A program made the position numbers and the translations under genes. The notes below the pieces were generated by a model. The model was not told the DNA's origin. It ran no database searches and saw nothing but the letters and a program-made list of their open reading frames with translations. This document shows, in pieces, positions 20,816 through 30,502 of a stretch of DNA of 64,000 nt; position 1 is the stretch's first letter, and each line of letters starts with the position of its first letter. The stretch is taken from the NCBI GenBank assembly GCA_022925895.1, contig JAKSYS010000163.1:1-64000 (forward strand), written 5' to 3'. Origin of the DNA: Fragilaria crotonensis (Eukaryota > Bacillariophyta > Fragilariophyceae > Fragilariales > Fragilariaceae).

Positions 20816-21649
20816 GGTTGATTTCAGGCGGATAGCGGGGGGAACAGTGAGCGAAGCAGTGGGCGAAGCGCAGAACTTGAGTTGCTGGCTACTGTACATT
20901 AGTAATTGTTTACAAGAGCACGTATGAGCGAGCAAGTGGAAGAATTCAGAATTCCCAAACGTGCCGATGACATAAGGCAGTTTTTCCACGACTCACGATT
21001 ATGTAGAAATATATGCACTATGCATATTCTCCCTCGTACAGACTCCAGTCAATTATACGCTGTGTATATCACGCGCATGCTCCAGCATTTGTTCATTCTC
21101 GCGGTTCGGCGTTCGGCAGTGAAATCCCAAGGATCCTTGGTACAAGTACTGATGTAACAATTCCTGAGCGATCAAAATGCTTGGAAAGAAGTAAAAGACA
21201 AGATTCCAAATGAATGTGTTTCAGAATCAGTGAGCGATTCAGTGTTTGATTTGGTCCGATTGATTCTAGTGGGGTAGGAGTATCAATGAAACGAAGCCAT
21301 CCTGAAGATCTCATACATATTATCGCAATACGAACTGCACAATGAGATTGTCACAACCACCACTAGACGCATAGCAGCACTCCATTATAGAGTATGTTTA
21401 CATGATCTCGGGTACCAGCTATGTCACTGCGCAAGTACCGGTGACCTCGTTTCCACCCAGCAGGGAGCCGCGAGACGCGTACGTCGTGCCGGTAGTTTTC
21501 CAACAGAGACGACAACCAACTTCATGTATCGTTAGTGGAAAGGTTTAATTGTATCTTTCTAACCTGTTGGTAGGGGACCTTCTCTAGCTATTCCCTCTGT
21601 ATCATACACACTCAGAGCAGTTCATTCGAAGTTTGGATCTTTCTTACCT

Positions 21650-22135
21650 GAAGAAGCTGCAAAAGTGCCTCGAACGGATTAGCGATTTCCTTCTGTGTAT
21701 CAAATAACCTGGACTCAACAGGAGGTGCAGGTGTAGCGGTCACCTTTCCAATCAAGAAGGGAAATAGGGCGCTAAGTAAGATATCCCAGCAAGAGAGAAC
21801 GAATCGATCTCCTTGGAAATATATTGAACCCTCGTCGTCAACGATTAAGTCAGTATAGCTAATGTAGGGTTTATATTGAAGCCTGGTCCAATTTTCTCCT
21901 TCTCAGACAGTCGCCACGTGACTGTGATGGTGGTCGGAGAAGTCACTGTTGTTGAAATTATTTCTGCTCGTGACGTGTTCTGGTCGAATAGCTTGTTGAC
22001 GGCCCGAGCGTACTGCTCAATGCGATTCGCTTCACGTCTGGGTCTTGAAATTGAAAATCAGGTGAGAAATAGGATGGGTTGACATTTCCTGTCACAGGTC
22101 ACTCCTTTTCGTAGAGCTTTCTATCCAATCTCTCA
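21650..22135 (-). pseudogene. Decayed DUF2358 gene, cassette copy B
   Basis: This segment is highly similar to 23685-24165 of the intact gene: the C-terminal coding region, the AATCGATCT block and the TCACTGTTGTTGAAATTATTTCT block. It lacks an uninterrupted frame and loses similarity before the N-terminal exon region. It is a host gene remnant. Confidence 0.75.
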
Positions 22136-22476
22136 GGGTGGGACTGCGTCGACACGGAGTATGGCACAAGAACGAAACAGCGATGGGGCGTCCGAGGAAG
22201 GGAGGAGATGCTCTCTGCTGGGTTCTCCAACCACTTGCTTTGTCGGCCTAGACATATCAACTCTTCAATGAACCCCCTTCTCCCAGCAGAAACGGAGGCA
22301 AGCAAATCTTCAAGACTCCACCTGTGCATCCACAAGAACGCTTTCTATCTCAATTGAATTCGCTATCTGCTAACAAGCATTATCTAGTATTTGCGAAGTT
22401 CATTTTTATCATAGCAGCATTAAATGCCCATGTAAATACGTTGCCAACTTCTTTGCAAGTTACGCAGTCGATGTTT

Positions 22477-23005
22477 CTAGACACAACAACAACACCGATC
22501 TTCATTTTCATAGGTCTCTTTCGTGATGACACCCGTGTGGATGTAGAAAATCAAGAAGGCGTGTGGATAAAAGAACAACCCATAGACGACAATGCTGAAC
22601 ATCCCATCGAGTGGTATCATCGCAATCAAAAAGGTCGCGTTCACAGCCACCAAGTACTTGTTGTAAGTGATGGCGCCGTAGAGCGACAAGCCAGCACCAG
22701 ACTGCGAGCAAAAAGGACAGAATAACCGATAAAGCCACTGTCACCTCCTCATCATGATCGACGGCCATCACCGTTGTATCATCACGAACATTAAAGGATG
22801 CCCGAGACAGCTGGGTCTTTAGAGTTGACTCGACTTCCAGCGTCCCCAGTACCTGTTCAATGAAGAGGAGTATGTCAACCACAATCACGGCACGACGCAT
22901 ATCGCAGCAACATCCACAACAGGTGTGGGCCTTCTGGCCATTGCTTTCAATCCCAACGGGTTTATATGCAATATCTGGCTCGATGGACATAGCCTGTGCT
23001 TTCAT
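22477..23005 (-). pseudogene. Tetraspan membrane protein, copy C (frameshifted)
   Basis: The frame opens at MKAQAMSIEPDIAYKPVG, runs through the first two membrane segments, then shifts near 22690 just after SFLLAVW. The downstream part (SLYGAITYNKYLVAVNA to RCCCCV) is intact in another frame and retains the Cys-rich tail. A one- or two-base indel is the simplest cause; whether it is real or an assembly error cannot be told here. Confidence 0.75.
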
Positions 23006-23678
23006 GATTGATTTCAACTGGATAGGGGGGAGCAGTGAGCGAAGCGCTGAACTTGAGTTGCTCGCACTTTTTCTTCATGAGCGACAAACGCGAACAGTGG
23101 GATGATTTCCAAATGTGCTGATGACGGAAGACAGCTTTTCTCATATCCACGACTAACGATTTATGTAGAGGATGTACTGGACTCCCTCGTACGCACTTCA
23201 GTCACTCATACGCTGTTTTTCAGGGTGGTCTCAGGTGCGCTCCGTATCACCTTCATTCTCGCAGTTCGGCGTTCGGCATTCCTGAGCGATCAGGATGCTT
23301 GGAAAGAAGTAAAAGACAAGATTCTAAATGAATTTGTTTCAGAATCAGTGTGCGATTCAGTGGATGATTCGGTCCGATTGATTCTAGTGGGGTAGGAACA
23401 TGCAACGAATCCGTCCGAAAGATCTTGCACATGTAATCGCAATCAGAACAGTACCATTGAGATTGTCGCATACCGGTGACCTCGATTCCATCCAGCAGGG
23501 AGCCACGAGACACGTACATTCGTGCCGGTAGATTTCCAACAGAAACGACAACCAACATCATGAATCGTGAGTGGAAAGGTTAAATTGTATCTTTCTAACC
23601 TGTTGGTAGGGGACCTCTCTAGCTATTCCTTCTGTATCATGCACAGTCAGAGCAGTTCATTCGGAGTTTGAATCTTTC

Positions 23679-24431
23679 TTACTTGAAGAAGCGCTGCAAA
23701 AGTGCCTCGAACGGATTAGCGATTTCATTCTGTGTATCAAATGTCCTGGGCTCAACAGGAGGTGCAGGTGCAGCGGTCACCTTTCCAATCAAGAAGGGAA
23801 ATAGGGCGCTAGGTAAAATGTCCCACCCGGGTATGTCAAATCGATCTTCTTGAAAGCATATTAAACCTTGGTTGTCAACGAGAAAGTCAGTATAGCAAAT
23901 GTAGGGTTTGATATTGAGGCCTGGTCCAATTTTCACCTTCCCCGATAGTCGCCACGTGACGGTGATGGTTGTCGGAGAAGTCACTGTTGTTGAAATTATT
24001 TCTGCACGTGACGTGTTCTGGTCGAATAGCTTGTTAACGGCCCGAGCGTATTCCTCGATGCCACTTAGCTTCACGTCTGGGTCTTGAAATTGAAAATTTG
24101 GTGAGAAATAGGTTGGGTTGACATTTCCAGTCACAAACCATTCCTTCTCATAGAGCTCTCTATCTAATTTCTCAGCCAGCTGTTCGATGGGCATCATGCG
24201 GACTTTGGGAGCGTCAAAATCAACAGATCCCAGTGGATCGTCGACATAGCTCATTTTCCCTGCATCGGTCATGAAATTGCTAAGGATATTTGTGGCAGCA
24301 TTTCTGTACTCTTCGACTTGTGAGTCTTTGTCATGCAACGCAGATGATTGGCGACTAGGAGGAAGTGGCTGGAAGGCGACAGGAGTGGAACAAAGGCTGC
24401 ATAACACGAACGCGAAGATGCAAGACATCAT
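23679..24431 (-). CDS. Plastid-targeted DUF2358 (NTF2/SnoaL-like) protein
   Basis: A single exon of 250 residues from ATG 24431. The signal peptide ends at CSTPVAFQP with Phe at the cleavage site, a diatom plastid-import mark, followed by a Ser-rich transit part. The mature domain has the DUF2358 pattern: YEKEWFVTGNVNPTYFSPNFQFQDPD, then GIEEYARAVNKLFD, TTITVTWRLSGKVKIGP, and a closing GLICFQEDRFDIPGWDIL. The family is conserved in cyanobacteria and plastids with no defined reaction and has an NTF2-like fold. This is the rightmost and only whole copy in the cassette array. Confidence 0.8.
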   Translation of the reverse strand: MMSCIFAFVLCSLCSTPVAFQPLPPSRQSSALHDKDSQVEEYRNAATNILSNFMTDAGKMSYVDDPLGSVDFDAPKVRMMPIEQLAEKLDRELYEKEWFVTGNVNPTYFSPNFQFQDPDVKLSGIEEYARAVNKLFDQNTSRAEIISTTVTSPTTITVTWRLSGKVKIGPGLNIKPYICYTDFLVDNQGLICFQEDRFDIPGWDILPSALFPFLIGKVTAAPAPPVEPRTFDTQNEIANPFEALLQRFFK

Positions 24432-25164
24432 CGTTGGAACATATGGCACATGAACCTAGGGCACACCATCACCAATCAGCACACTGCACACACGCAACCG
24501 CTGATATGCATACAGACGGCTGAGTGCTGAAACGGATGTTACCAGGTACTCCAGTACTCGTACAAAGTCCGTGCAAAAAAACAATACGGTACTTAGTACG
24601 ATGAGAACCTCGGTCTGGCATCTCCCGATGGAATGGAACGATGACACTCTACGGGTACAAGTAGTATGCAGTATGCATAGGGGAGCGTTTCGCGTTTAGG
24701 GCATCCGAGAACGACAGTACAGTACATTACTTGAACTCAACGCTGACGGTATTAGATATATTGGTATTCCTGTCCTTTTCGATGAAACACCAGATTCGGA
24801 TTATATTAGATGGTAATACTGTATTACAATATTTCGGTATTAAAAGGTATGTGGTAATTGGTAATACAGTACCAATCAATCCACCTCCTATGAATACCGG
24901 TAGTACTCGTACCTGGTACATTATGACGGCAATTTTGTGTCACGAGAAACATGAAACATGACGAGGACGTATTCTACACCCTGATCGCTAATCATCCTGC
25001 TTCTTTCACATTAGTTTCGACTATCAATCATCACTTTCTGTGCGCCTACTTTCCTCTGGAACCTCCACAGATCTAGAGTCGATTTTGGTAGACCTTCCTT
25101 GCTAGCCTAGGACTGCATTGTATCAAAAAGGTGTCAGGACAAGGCCGACAGTATTGTAGACAGG
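24432..25164. other. Intergenic interval
   Basis: No gene is supported. About 24730-24930 is AT-rich with repeated GGTAATAC/GGTATTA motifs and near-palindromic AATACTGTATTAC. The rest is GTAC-palindrome-rich. Confidence 0.5.
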
Positions 25165-26947
25165 ATGATGTCTCCACAAGACATGGAAATGACCGAACCA
25201 ATTCTCGCATCACCGCTCCTTCCGAGGGATGATATCGAGATATCCAAATATCATCATCTCCGCAGAATCAAAGATCAATTTTTGATCGAGCTAGAAGTTT
25301 GGGAAAAAAGAAGTCCCCTGATCAAGAAGTTTACAAATCAGGCACGACGTGTCCCTCCATGGCTTCGGGTGGCGTTTATTGTGTGGTGGATTTTGTGGAA
25401 GTTCATTTGGCTCTTTGTAGCGATTCGACTCCTTTGTTGGTCTGCTTCGTCAAGCAGAACTCATTCCCCGATAACAACTTCTTCTGGCCAAGCTGTTTCG
25501 GCGTTTGGTTCTGATGATATGCAGACGCCAACGAAGGTTCTCTACATCGTTACATCGTTGGCAGAATTCGATTCTGGTCTTCGAGCCACGGTCAAGGGTC
25601 GCGATCGATTTCAAGAACTCATGGTACCATGCATTGTGGATTCAATCAAGAGCATGATATCACATCCTTACAACTACGAGGTTGATTTGTTCTTAATAAC
25701 AGCCTACATGCTCAAGCCTGAGCGCTTTCAACACTTACGAGACCAGCTCCCCCACGGCGTCGGTCTCGAAATCTGGGATGACGCATGTCCACTTGGATAC
25801 GATAAGAGAGTTCATTCGGGTGAGATTATTATCGATAATACACGCACCTTGGCACGGCAGCATCGCTATGTGATAAAGGACAAGCTGTATCATTACGATA
25901 TCTTTCTTCCATTCGAAGATGATATGCGCATCACCGGAGCTCATGTTCAACATTATCTGGAAATGTCGATGGAATTAGATCGATTAACTCACCAAGCTCC
26001 CGACACCGTGTCAGATGTGCCCGAGTCCGAAGATCCCATGAAAATGAAATTCTTTGGTCAAATGACTCGCAATCAAATGAAACGCCTAGTTCCAGGACTG
26101 ATTCGAGTGGAAGTGCTGGTCAATGAAACGGAACACGGAGCGCAAAAAAAATTAGCGCCACTCGAATTGGATTACAATGTCAATGGCGTGGAACAACACA
26201 TTGATCCATCCATATGTTGTCATATTCCAAATCTGCGACCCAACTTGGCAACACCAGTCCATCCCCCCGCGTCGGATGTTATTATCTGGGAAACTCGTCC
26301 TGAAGCCTTCAGTTTGCGACATTTTAGTGGTTCGAAATTATTTGATTGGACTATTTTGATGTTAGGACCGGGAAAGCGACTAGATCCAGCGGAACGAGTG
26401 ACGGGATATTGGAGTGGTCGCGATGGGGCCTTTGGAAACATGGTCAAGCCATCCGGTGGGGCACCTGATATGATAGCACAACAGGGCGGATGGATGGCAA
26501 CACGCGAGCAAATCCTCCGTTTGGATGAAGAATTGTGTATGGGTAGCTTTTTGCCGCCGTACGATGAACCCGTGTATTACTCTGATGGACAACAGTCTAT
26601 GAATGTTGAGTTCTGGTAAGTGTTGTTGTGATCGAGGATCCACCCCTCGAACAGTTCCACACATCATCAACTTGGAACTCATTGATTGATTGGAATCTAT
26701 TACTTTAACAATACACAGGAGTGGTGGATACCAGTACTTTACCGGCGTACGTGGAGGATGCAACATGCAGCGCGTGGTGTCCTTCAAAGACTTTTCGAAG
26801 CATCTACTGTACCACATGGCCAACAACAAACAAAAACAACTCCCCAGCGCTCGTATGCTCCGAGCTGATCACTTGTTCGCGCAAATGAACACTGTCTTGA
26901 AAAAGGCTCAAACTGCCATGAATTCAATTGTGGAGCACAAGAAATAA
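25165..26947 (+). CDS. Type II membrane glycosyltransferase-like protein
   Basis: Two exons, 25165-26615 and 26719-26947, with a 103-base GTAAGT...ACAG intron, give 559 residues. A cytosolic N-terminus of about 65 residues precedes one membrane span (LRVAFIVWWILWKFIWLFVAI), the topology of Golgi glycosyltransferases. The lumenal part starts TKVLYIVTSLAEFDSG and contains IFLPFEDDMRI, a DxD-like acidic pair expected to bind a metal-nucleotide sugar. Later parts include a conserved-looking GGWMATREQIL and a C-terminal SGGYQYFTG. The family is not recognised precisely; substrate is unknown. The gene is convergent with the RUS gene, with 35 bases between the stop codons. Confidence 0.65.
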
Positions 26948-26982
26948 CACTATTCTAGAAAGAGAATAAAGACATTTGTGCA

Positions 26983-28532
26983 TTACTCCACAAGAGACAA
27001 CTCATATCCCCTCGTATGGAGTTGCGTTTTGTCGAGGTCCCACCCCCCTTGCTGGCATGCCCTCTCAAACGAAGGCCATGCACTTTCCAATTGCACTGTC
27101 GCAACCAATTCCGGTTCGGAATCTTGTAACGCCCGTCCCAACAGTACGGCATGCAGGTAAGCTTTAGCCTTGTGCCGAGGAGTGGCATCAACAGCGAGGG
27201 AGACTACCACAAGACGATTCTTACTGGATGGCGACGAGCTGGCAGATATTAGATATTTCTGGTCGCGTATTGATTCTGAGAGTGATCCCAATAGTTGGTG
27301 AGTTGCTCTGATATTGCCGTCCGATAGTTTCCTGTGTCTCTCAAAGGATTCACCGAATAGTATACGACTCGAGGTAGGTTTTCGTCGAGATGTGACGCCG
27401 AAGAGGAGTGGCTCCTTGCGAGCCAATCCTTTGGGTTCAATATAGTCAAAGTTTCTGCCTGACCGTTGTTCCATTGCTCCAGAAATTGTTGAATCACCAT
27501 TCTCATTCGGGGTGTATTTAGATAGTCGAATGCAATAATCTTCATACACCTCATATTTGCATAAAGATGCAAGATTGTGAGCGCTCCATAGAGCGCCCAA
27601 AGATGAGTTGGGTCGACTTGTGCAACAGTTTGTACGAATTGGTAGGCGCAGAGTAGGCCTAGACTGCCAGTGACGGTGTGTTGTGCACCAAACTTGGCTT
27701 GAATGTCGGCAATGTCCGAGCCCTGGGCCCAGTGTAAATTAAAGACCCCACCCACGGCCCCGGCTGCAACGCCACAAATTGCCTTGCACATATTGCCAGC
27801 GCCTGAAAAAGGGAGTGAATGGACGTGTCAATACTGCATCTAACAAGGATGTATATAGTACAGAGCATATCAAAGCGCACACAGCAACTGCTGTTAGCGA
27901 CGGCATCCAATACAAGTATGACGACACGTACAAATCATGGGCAAAAACCAATTCCCTGGTACCATGGTGGCACAAACTTCCAACGTCAGTCCTATATCCA
28001 CCATGATATCTGCAAAGATCCTCCACCGTTTCCCGTCAGTACTAAAGGAGGAGGATGCCAGACTTGTGAATAGCAAGTTGGCACCCATTCCGCAGCCGTC
28101 GCGGACTAGAAAGTTTAACAGTGCCGAGAGCGCCGTGGCGCCTTGACGACCCACTCCGACGCCCTCCAGTACGCGCTGGGTGGCGAGGACGCTACGCAGT
28201 TGACTCGACAGATCTTGGATCCAGCTCCAAATGGAGTATTGTAAATATCCTGGAGGAGTTGATTTAGGATATCCGGATGGAAGGAATGTTGATCGGATAC
28301 CTGCCGATACTTGGCTGATGAGTCCATCGTTGCTTTTGGTTTTGTCCTGAATGGACGATGATGGCAAAATTCCACCAGGTGTAATGTCTTCGGGCAAGAT
28401 GCGATACGTCTTACTGAGACCGGTCCCTTTCTTTGTCGAAATCAATTTACTGAAGTGGGGGGTTTGCGCCAAACAAGTGGCATTGCTGATCCAAAGCAGC
28501 AAAAGAGACGTTCGAATCATCAGCGTCGTCAT
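26983..28532 (-). CDS. RUS (DUF647, root UV-B sensitive) family membrane protein
   Basis: Exon 1 is 28532-27932 and exon 2 is 27802-26983, with a 129-base intron (GTACGT...CAG). The ATG at 28532 opens a signal peptide (MTTLMIRTSLLLLWISNATC). The RUS core is clear: SVLATQRVLEGVGVGRQGATA, FLVRDGCGMGANLLFTS, then across the intron FLPMICAGNMCKAICGVAAGAVGG, then HLYANMRCMKIIAFDYLN. The C-terminal region (EPLLFGVTS, RILFGESFE, GWDLDKTQL) is also typical. Near 27415-27425 the frame shifts by one base; the RUS pattern continues in the new frame and no GT-AG intron fits. RUS proteins act in UV-B/vitamin B6-related signalling and plastid function in plants. The role here is unknown. The product would be about 470 residues. 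Confidence 0.8.
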
Positions 28533-28967
28533 GCTGATTGTGCTAATCGATCGCCCAGCCAAGCGAACGACGGTGATCGCGAGTCCAGTTCAAGTTCTCT
28601 AATGAAGTCGTCACAATGTACACTCGTAGTTCAATAATGACGATGGTAGGAAGTGTCACAGAGTGACAAATCCGTATGTACAAGATGGTGATCGATGTCA
28701 AATGATCGTCGGCATTCAGAATGCGCATTGCACTTGGCCCTACGTCCATCTGTAATCTGTGTATGATACGTACAAGTAGACCTCATGTAGCTCTTCTATA
28801 GTAGTAACGGTAGCTACGGTAGCTCTAATACCAGTAGTACCATACTATCAGTTGCTGCAATCTTGTGCTGTCCGTAGAACTTGTATCATACTGGATAGTG
28901 GAAGCAACGTACAGCTTGGTACAAGCAGTCATGTATTCCAGAATACAAAATTCCTGTTTCTTGTATG

Positions 28968-29089
28968 TTTTGACGTCAGCGCGTGCCAATCAGGATGCTC
29001 TCAGTATGTTACTGTCTTACTGTAGTACTGTATATCAGTACATTGAACGTGCAGACATCAGTACTGTGACGTGGGCGCTGACGTCAAAA
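28968..29089. promoter_or_regulatory. Inverted pair of CRE (TGACGTCA) sites
   Basis: TTTTGACGTCAGCGC (28968-28982) and its exact reverse complement GCGCTGACGTCAAAA (29075-29089) flank 92 bases; GTGACGTGGGC lies just before the second. TGACGTCA is the classic bZIP site, and TGACGT elements drive CO2/cAMP-responsive genes in diatoms. They lie about 440-560 bases upstream of the RUS start, so they may control that gene (inference). Confidence 0.45.
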
Positions 29090-29539
29090 GAGTGGAACCT
29101 AATCGGACCCCAATGTAGAGCATCTCAAGTCTCAAGACCAAAACTCTACTGGTACAGTGTCGGAGTACTACAGGGAGTACATTTGTACCAGTTCATGCAA
29201 GGAATGCGCTTCAGTTTTAGTTAAAATTGATTAAAAGACGAATAGTTTGCACTTAATGGGGTGGCCATAAATAACCGCAACAAACAAAGCACTCTCTGCA
29301 TATCTCCCGAATCCTCTAATCGAAGATTAGTGTTCAAAACTCCGGAATCCAACTGTTTTCGGTATTCTCGGATTTACGCTCTCGGATTTCAGTATGCATA
29401 CCAGGTACGCATTTTTGTATCAGTACAGTGCCGTTGGAGTTCGCATGACACACATGGTCACATGGTATTTCGACTTCCATCTTCAGGGTTCCCCAGCCGT
29501 CGGCCGTGTTTATCAACGACAAAGGTCAAGCAGTATACC

Positions 29540-30110
29540 CAGGGGTGTCCTATTTAAGGCGGGGCGCCTTAATTTTGGGGCCAATCGCCTTTTTGAAGCC
29601 TTGAAATAGCGCCTTAAATAAGGTCCTGTAGATTCTACGCTACAAACATACCATCATGTAGAATTGTACGTGTAAGTTTGTACGGAGCATTCTCGTAGCA
29701 TAGTACGACAGTACTCCAGTAGATAATAAACAACATACAGTAGACATGGATACAGTACCTTGTTGTACAGTACTCCAGTATATCCGTAGCCAGTAGCAAG
29801 ATGCTTTACTTGGACTTGGAACTCAACTGTTGCAGTGAAAAAAGCTGAAACAATTGAAGTTACTTCCATGATTGTTCATGGTGAGCTGTGAGGTCTGTTG
29901 GCAGTGTTATTTTCATGATGGACTGAAGTGGGGATGAGCGTTGCAGCTGCTCTGTACAGTCATGAACCTTAACTCTAAATCCCCAAAACCCTAACCCCTA
30001 ACCCCCACCGCCTTACACCGCCTTTTTGAAGGTCCAAAAAAGCGCCTATATTAACTAATTAAGGCGCTGCTAGGCGCGCCGGCCCGGTCGCCTTAAATAG
30101 GACACCCCTG
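29540..30110. mobile_element. Complete non-autonomous hAT-like element (MITE)
   Basis: 571 bp. Perfect 22-bp terminal inverted repeats begin CAGGGGTGTCCTATTTAAGG. They are flanked by identical 8-bp target duplications AGTATACC at 29532-29539 and 30111-30118. An 8-bp duplication and a CAGGGG terminus are hAT superfamily marks. Subterminal GCGCCTTA/AAGGCGC motifs recur near both ends, as expected of transposase-binding sites. The interior has no coding capacity. Identical duplications and ends imply recent insertion. Confidence 0.9.
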
Positions 30111-30118
30111 AGTATACC

Positions 30119-30502
30119 AGGTACATGTACTGGGTCTACTGGGTGGTCTTTGACACAGGTCCACACACAGACAACCCGCGCACCTCATTATATGTATTCG
30201 AACCAATTCTTTGGAACGAAGGAAAGGTCAAACAGCAAGAAGCAAGCAGCGTAGGTGCTTGTAAACCCATTGACTACATTCCTACTCTTGCACCAATTCC
30301 TTGCTCTGTAATTTGGCGAAGCAGTATTGAGTTCTGGGAGGTTCCGAGTGCGTTCCTTGTCCATCAAATCCAACCCCTTGTTGCTGTCTCGACTCCTGAC
30401 TAAACAGTGCTGAGCGGACGAAGCATAAGGGCGTTGATTTGCAAGTTATAAAGCCGAATTTAGACCAAACAACAACCAGAAAAGAAGACAAAGGAAAAGA
30501 TT
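30119..30502. other. Upstream region of the PA200 gene
   Basis: No gene or clear core promoter element is seen between the hAT-like element and the PA200 start codon. Confidence 0.4.

Larger units (their letters stand above)
18550..24431 (-). repeat. Three-copy tandem segmental array (tetraspan + DUF2358 cassette)
   Basis: Marker stretches recur three times: GCGTCCGAGG near 18629, 20005 and 22178 with GGGT(T/C)CTCCAACC downstream, and the 3' flank with ATAGCAGCAT(CA)TTAAAT near 18825, 20217 and 22411. Each is followed to the right by a tetraspan gene copy and a DUF2358 copy, all minus strand. The step is about 1.4 kb for the first pair, because most of the first DUF2358 copy is lost, and about 2.1 kb for the second. 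About 21441-21660 and 23469-23680 are near-identical flanks. Decay is uneven: only the leftmost tetraspan and rightmost DUF2358 frames are whole. Confidence 0.85.

Noticed and set aside
29990-30010. CCCTAACCCCTAAC telomere-like sequence
   Set aside because: Only about two to three imperfect units inside the hAT-like element; far too short for an interstitial telomere.
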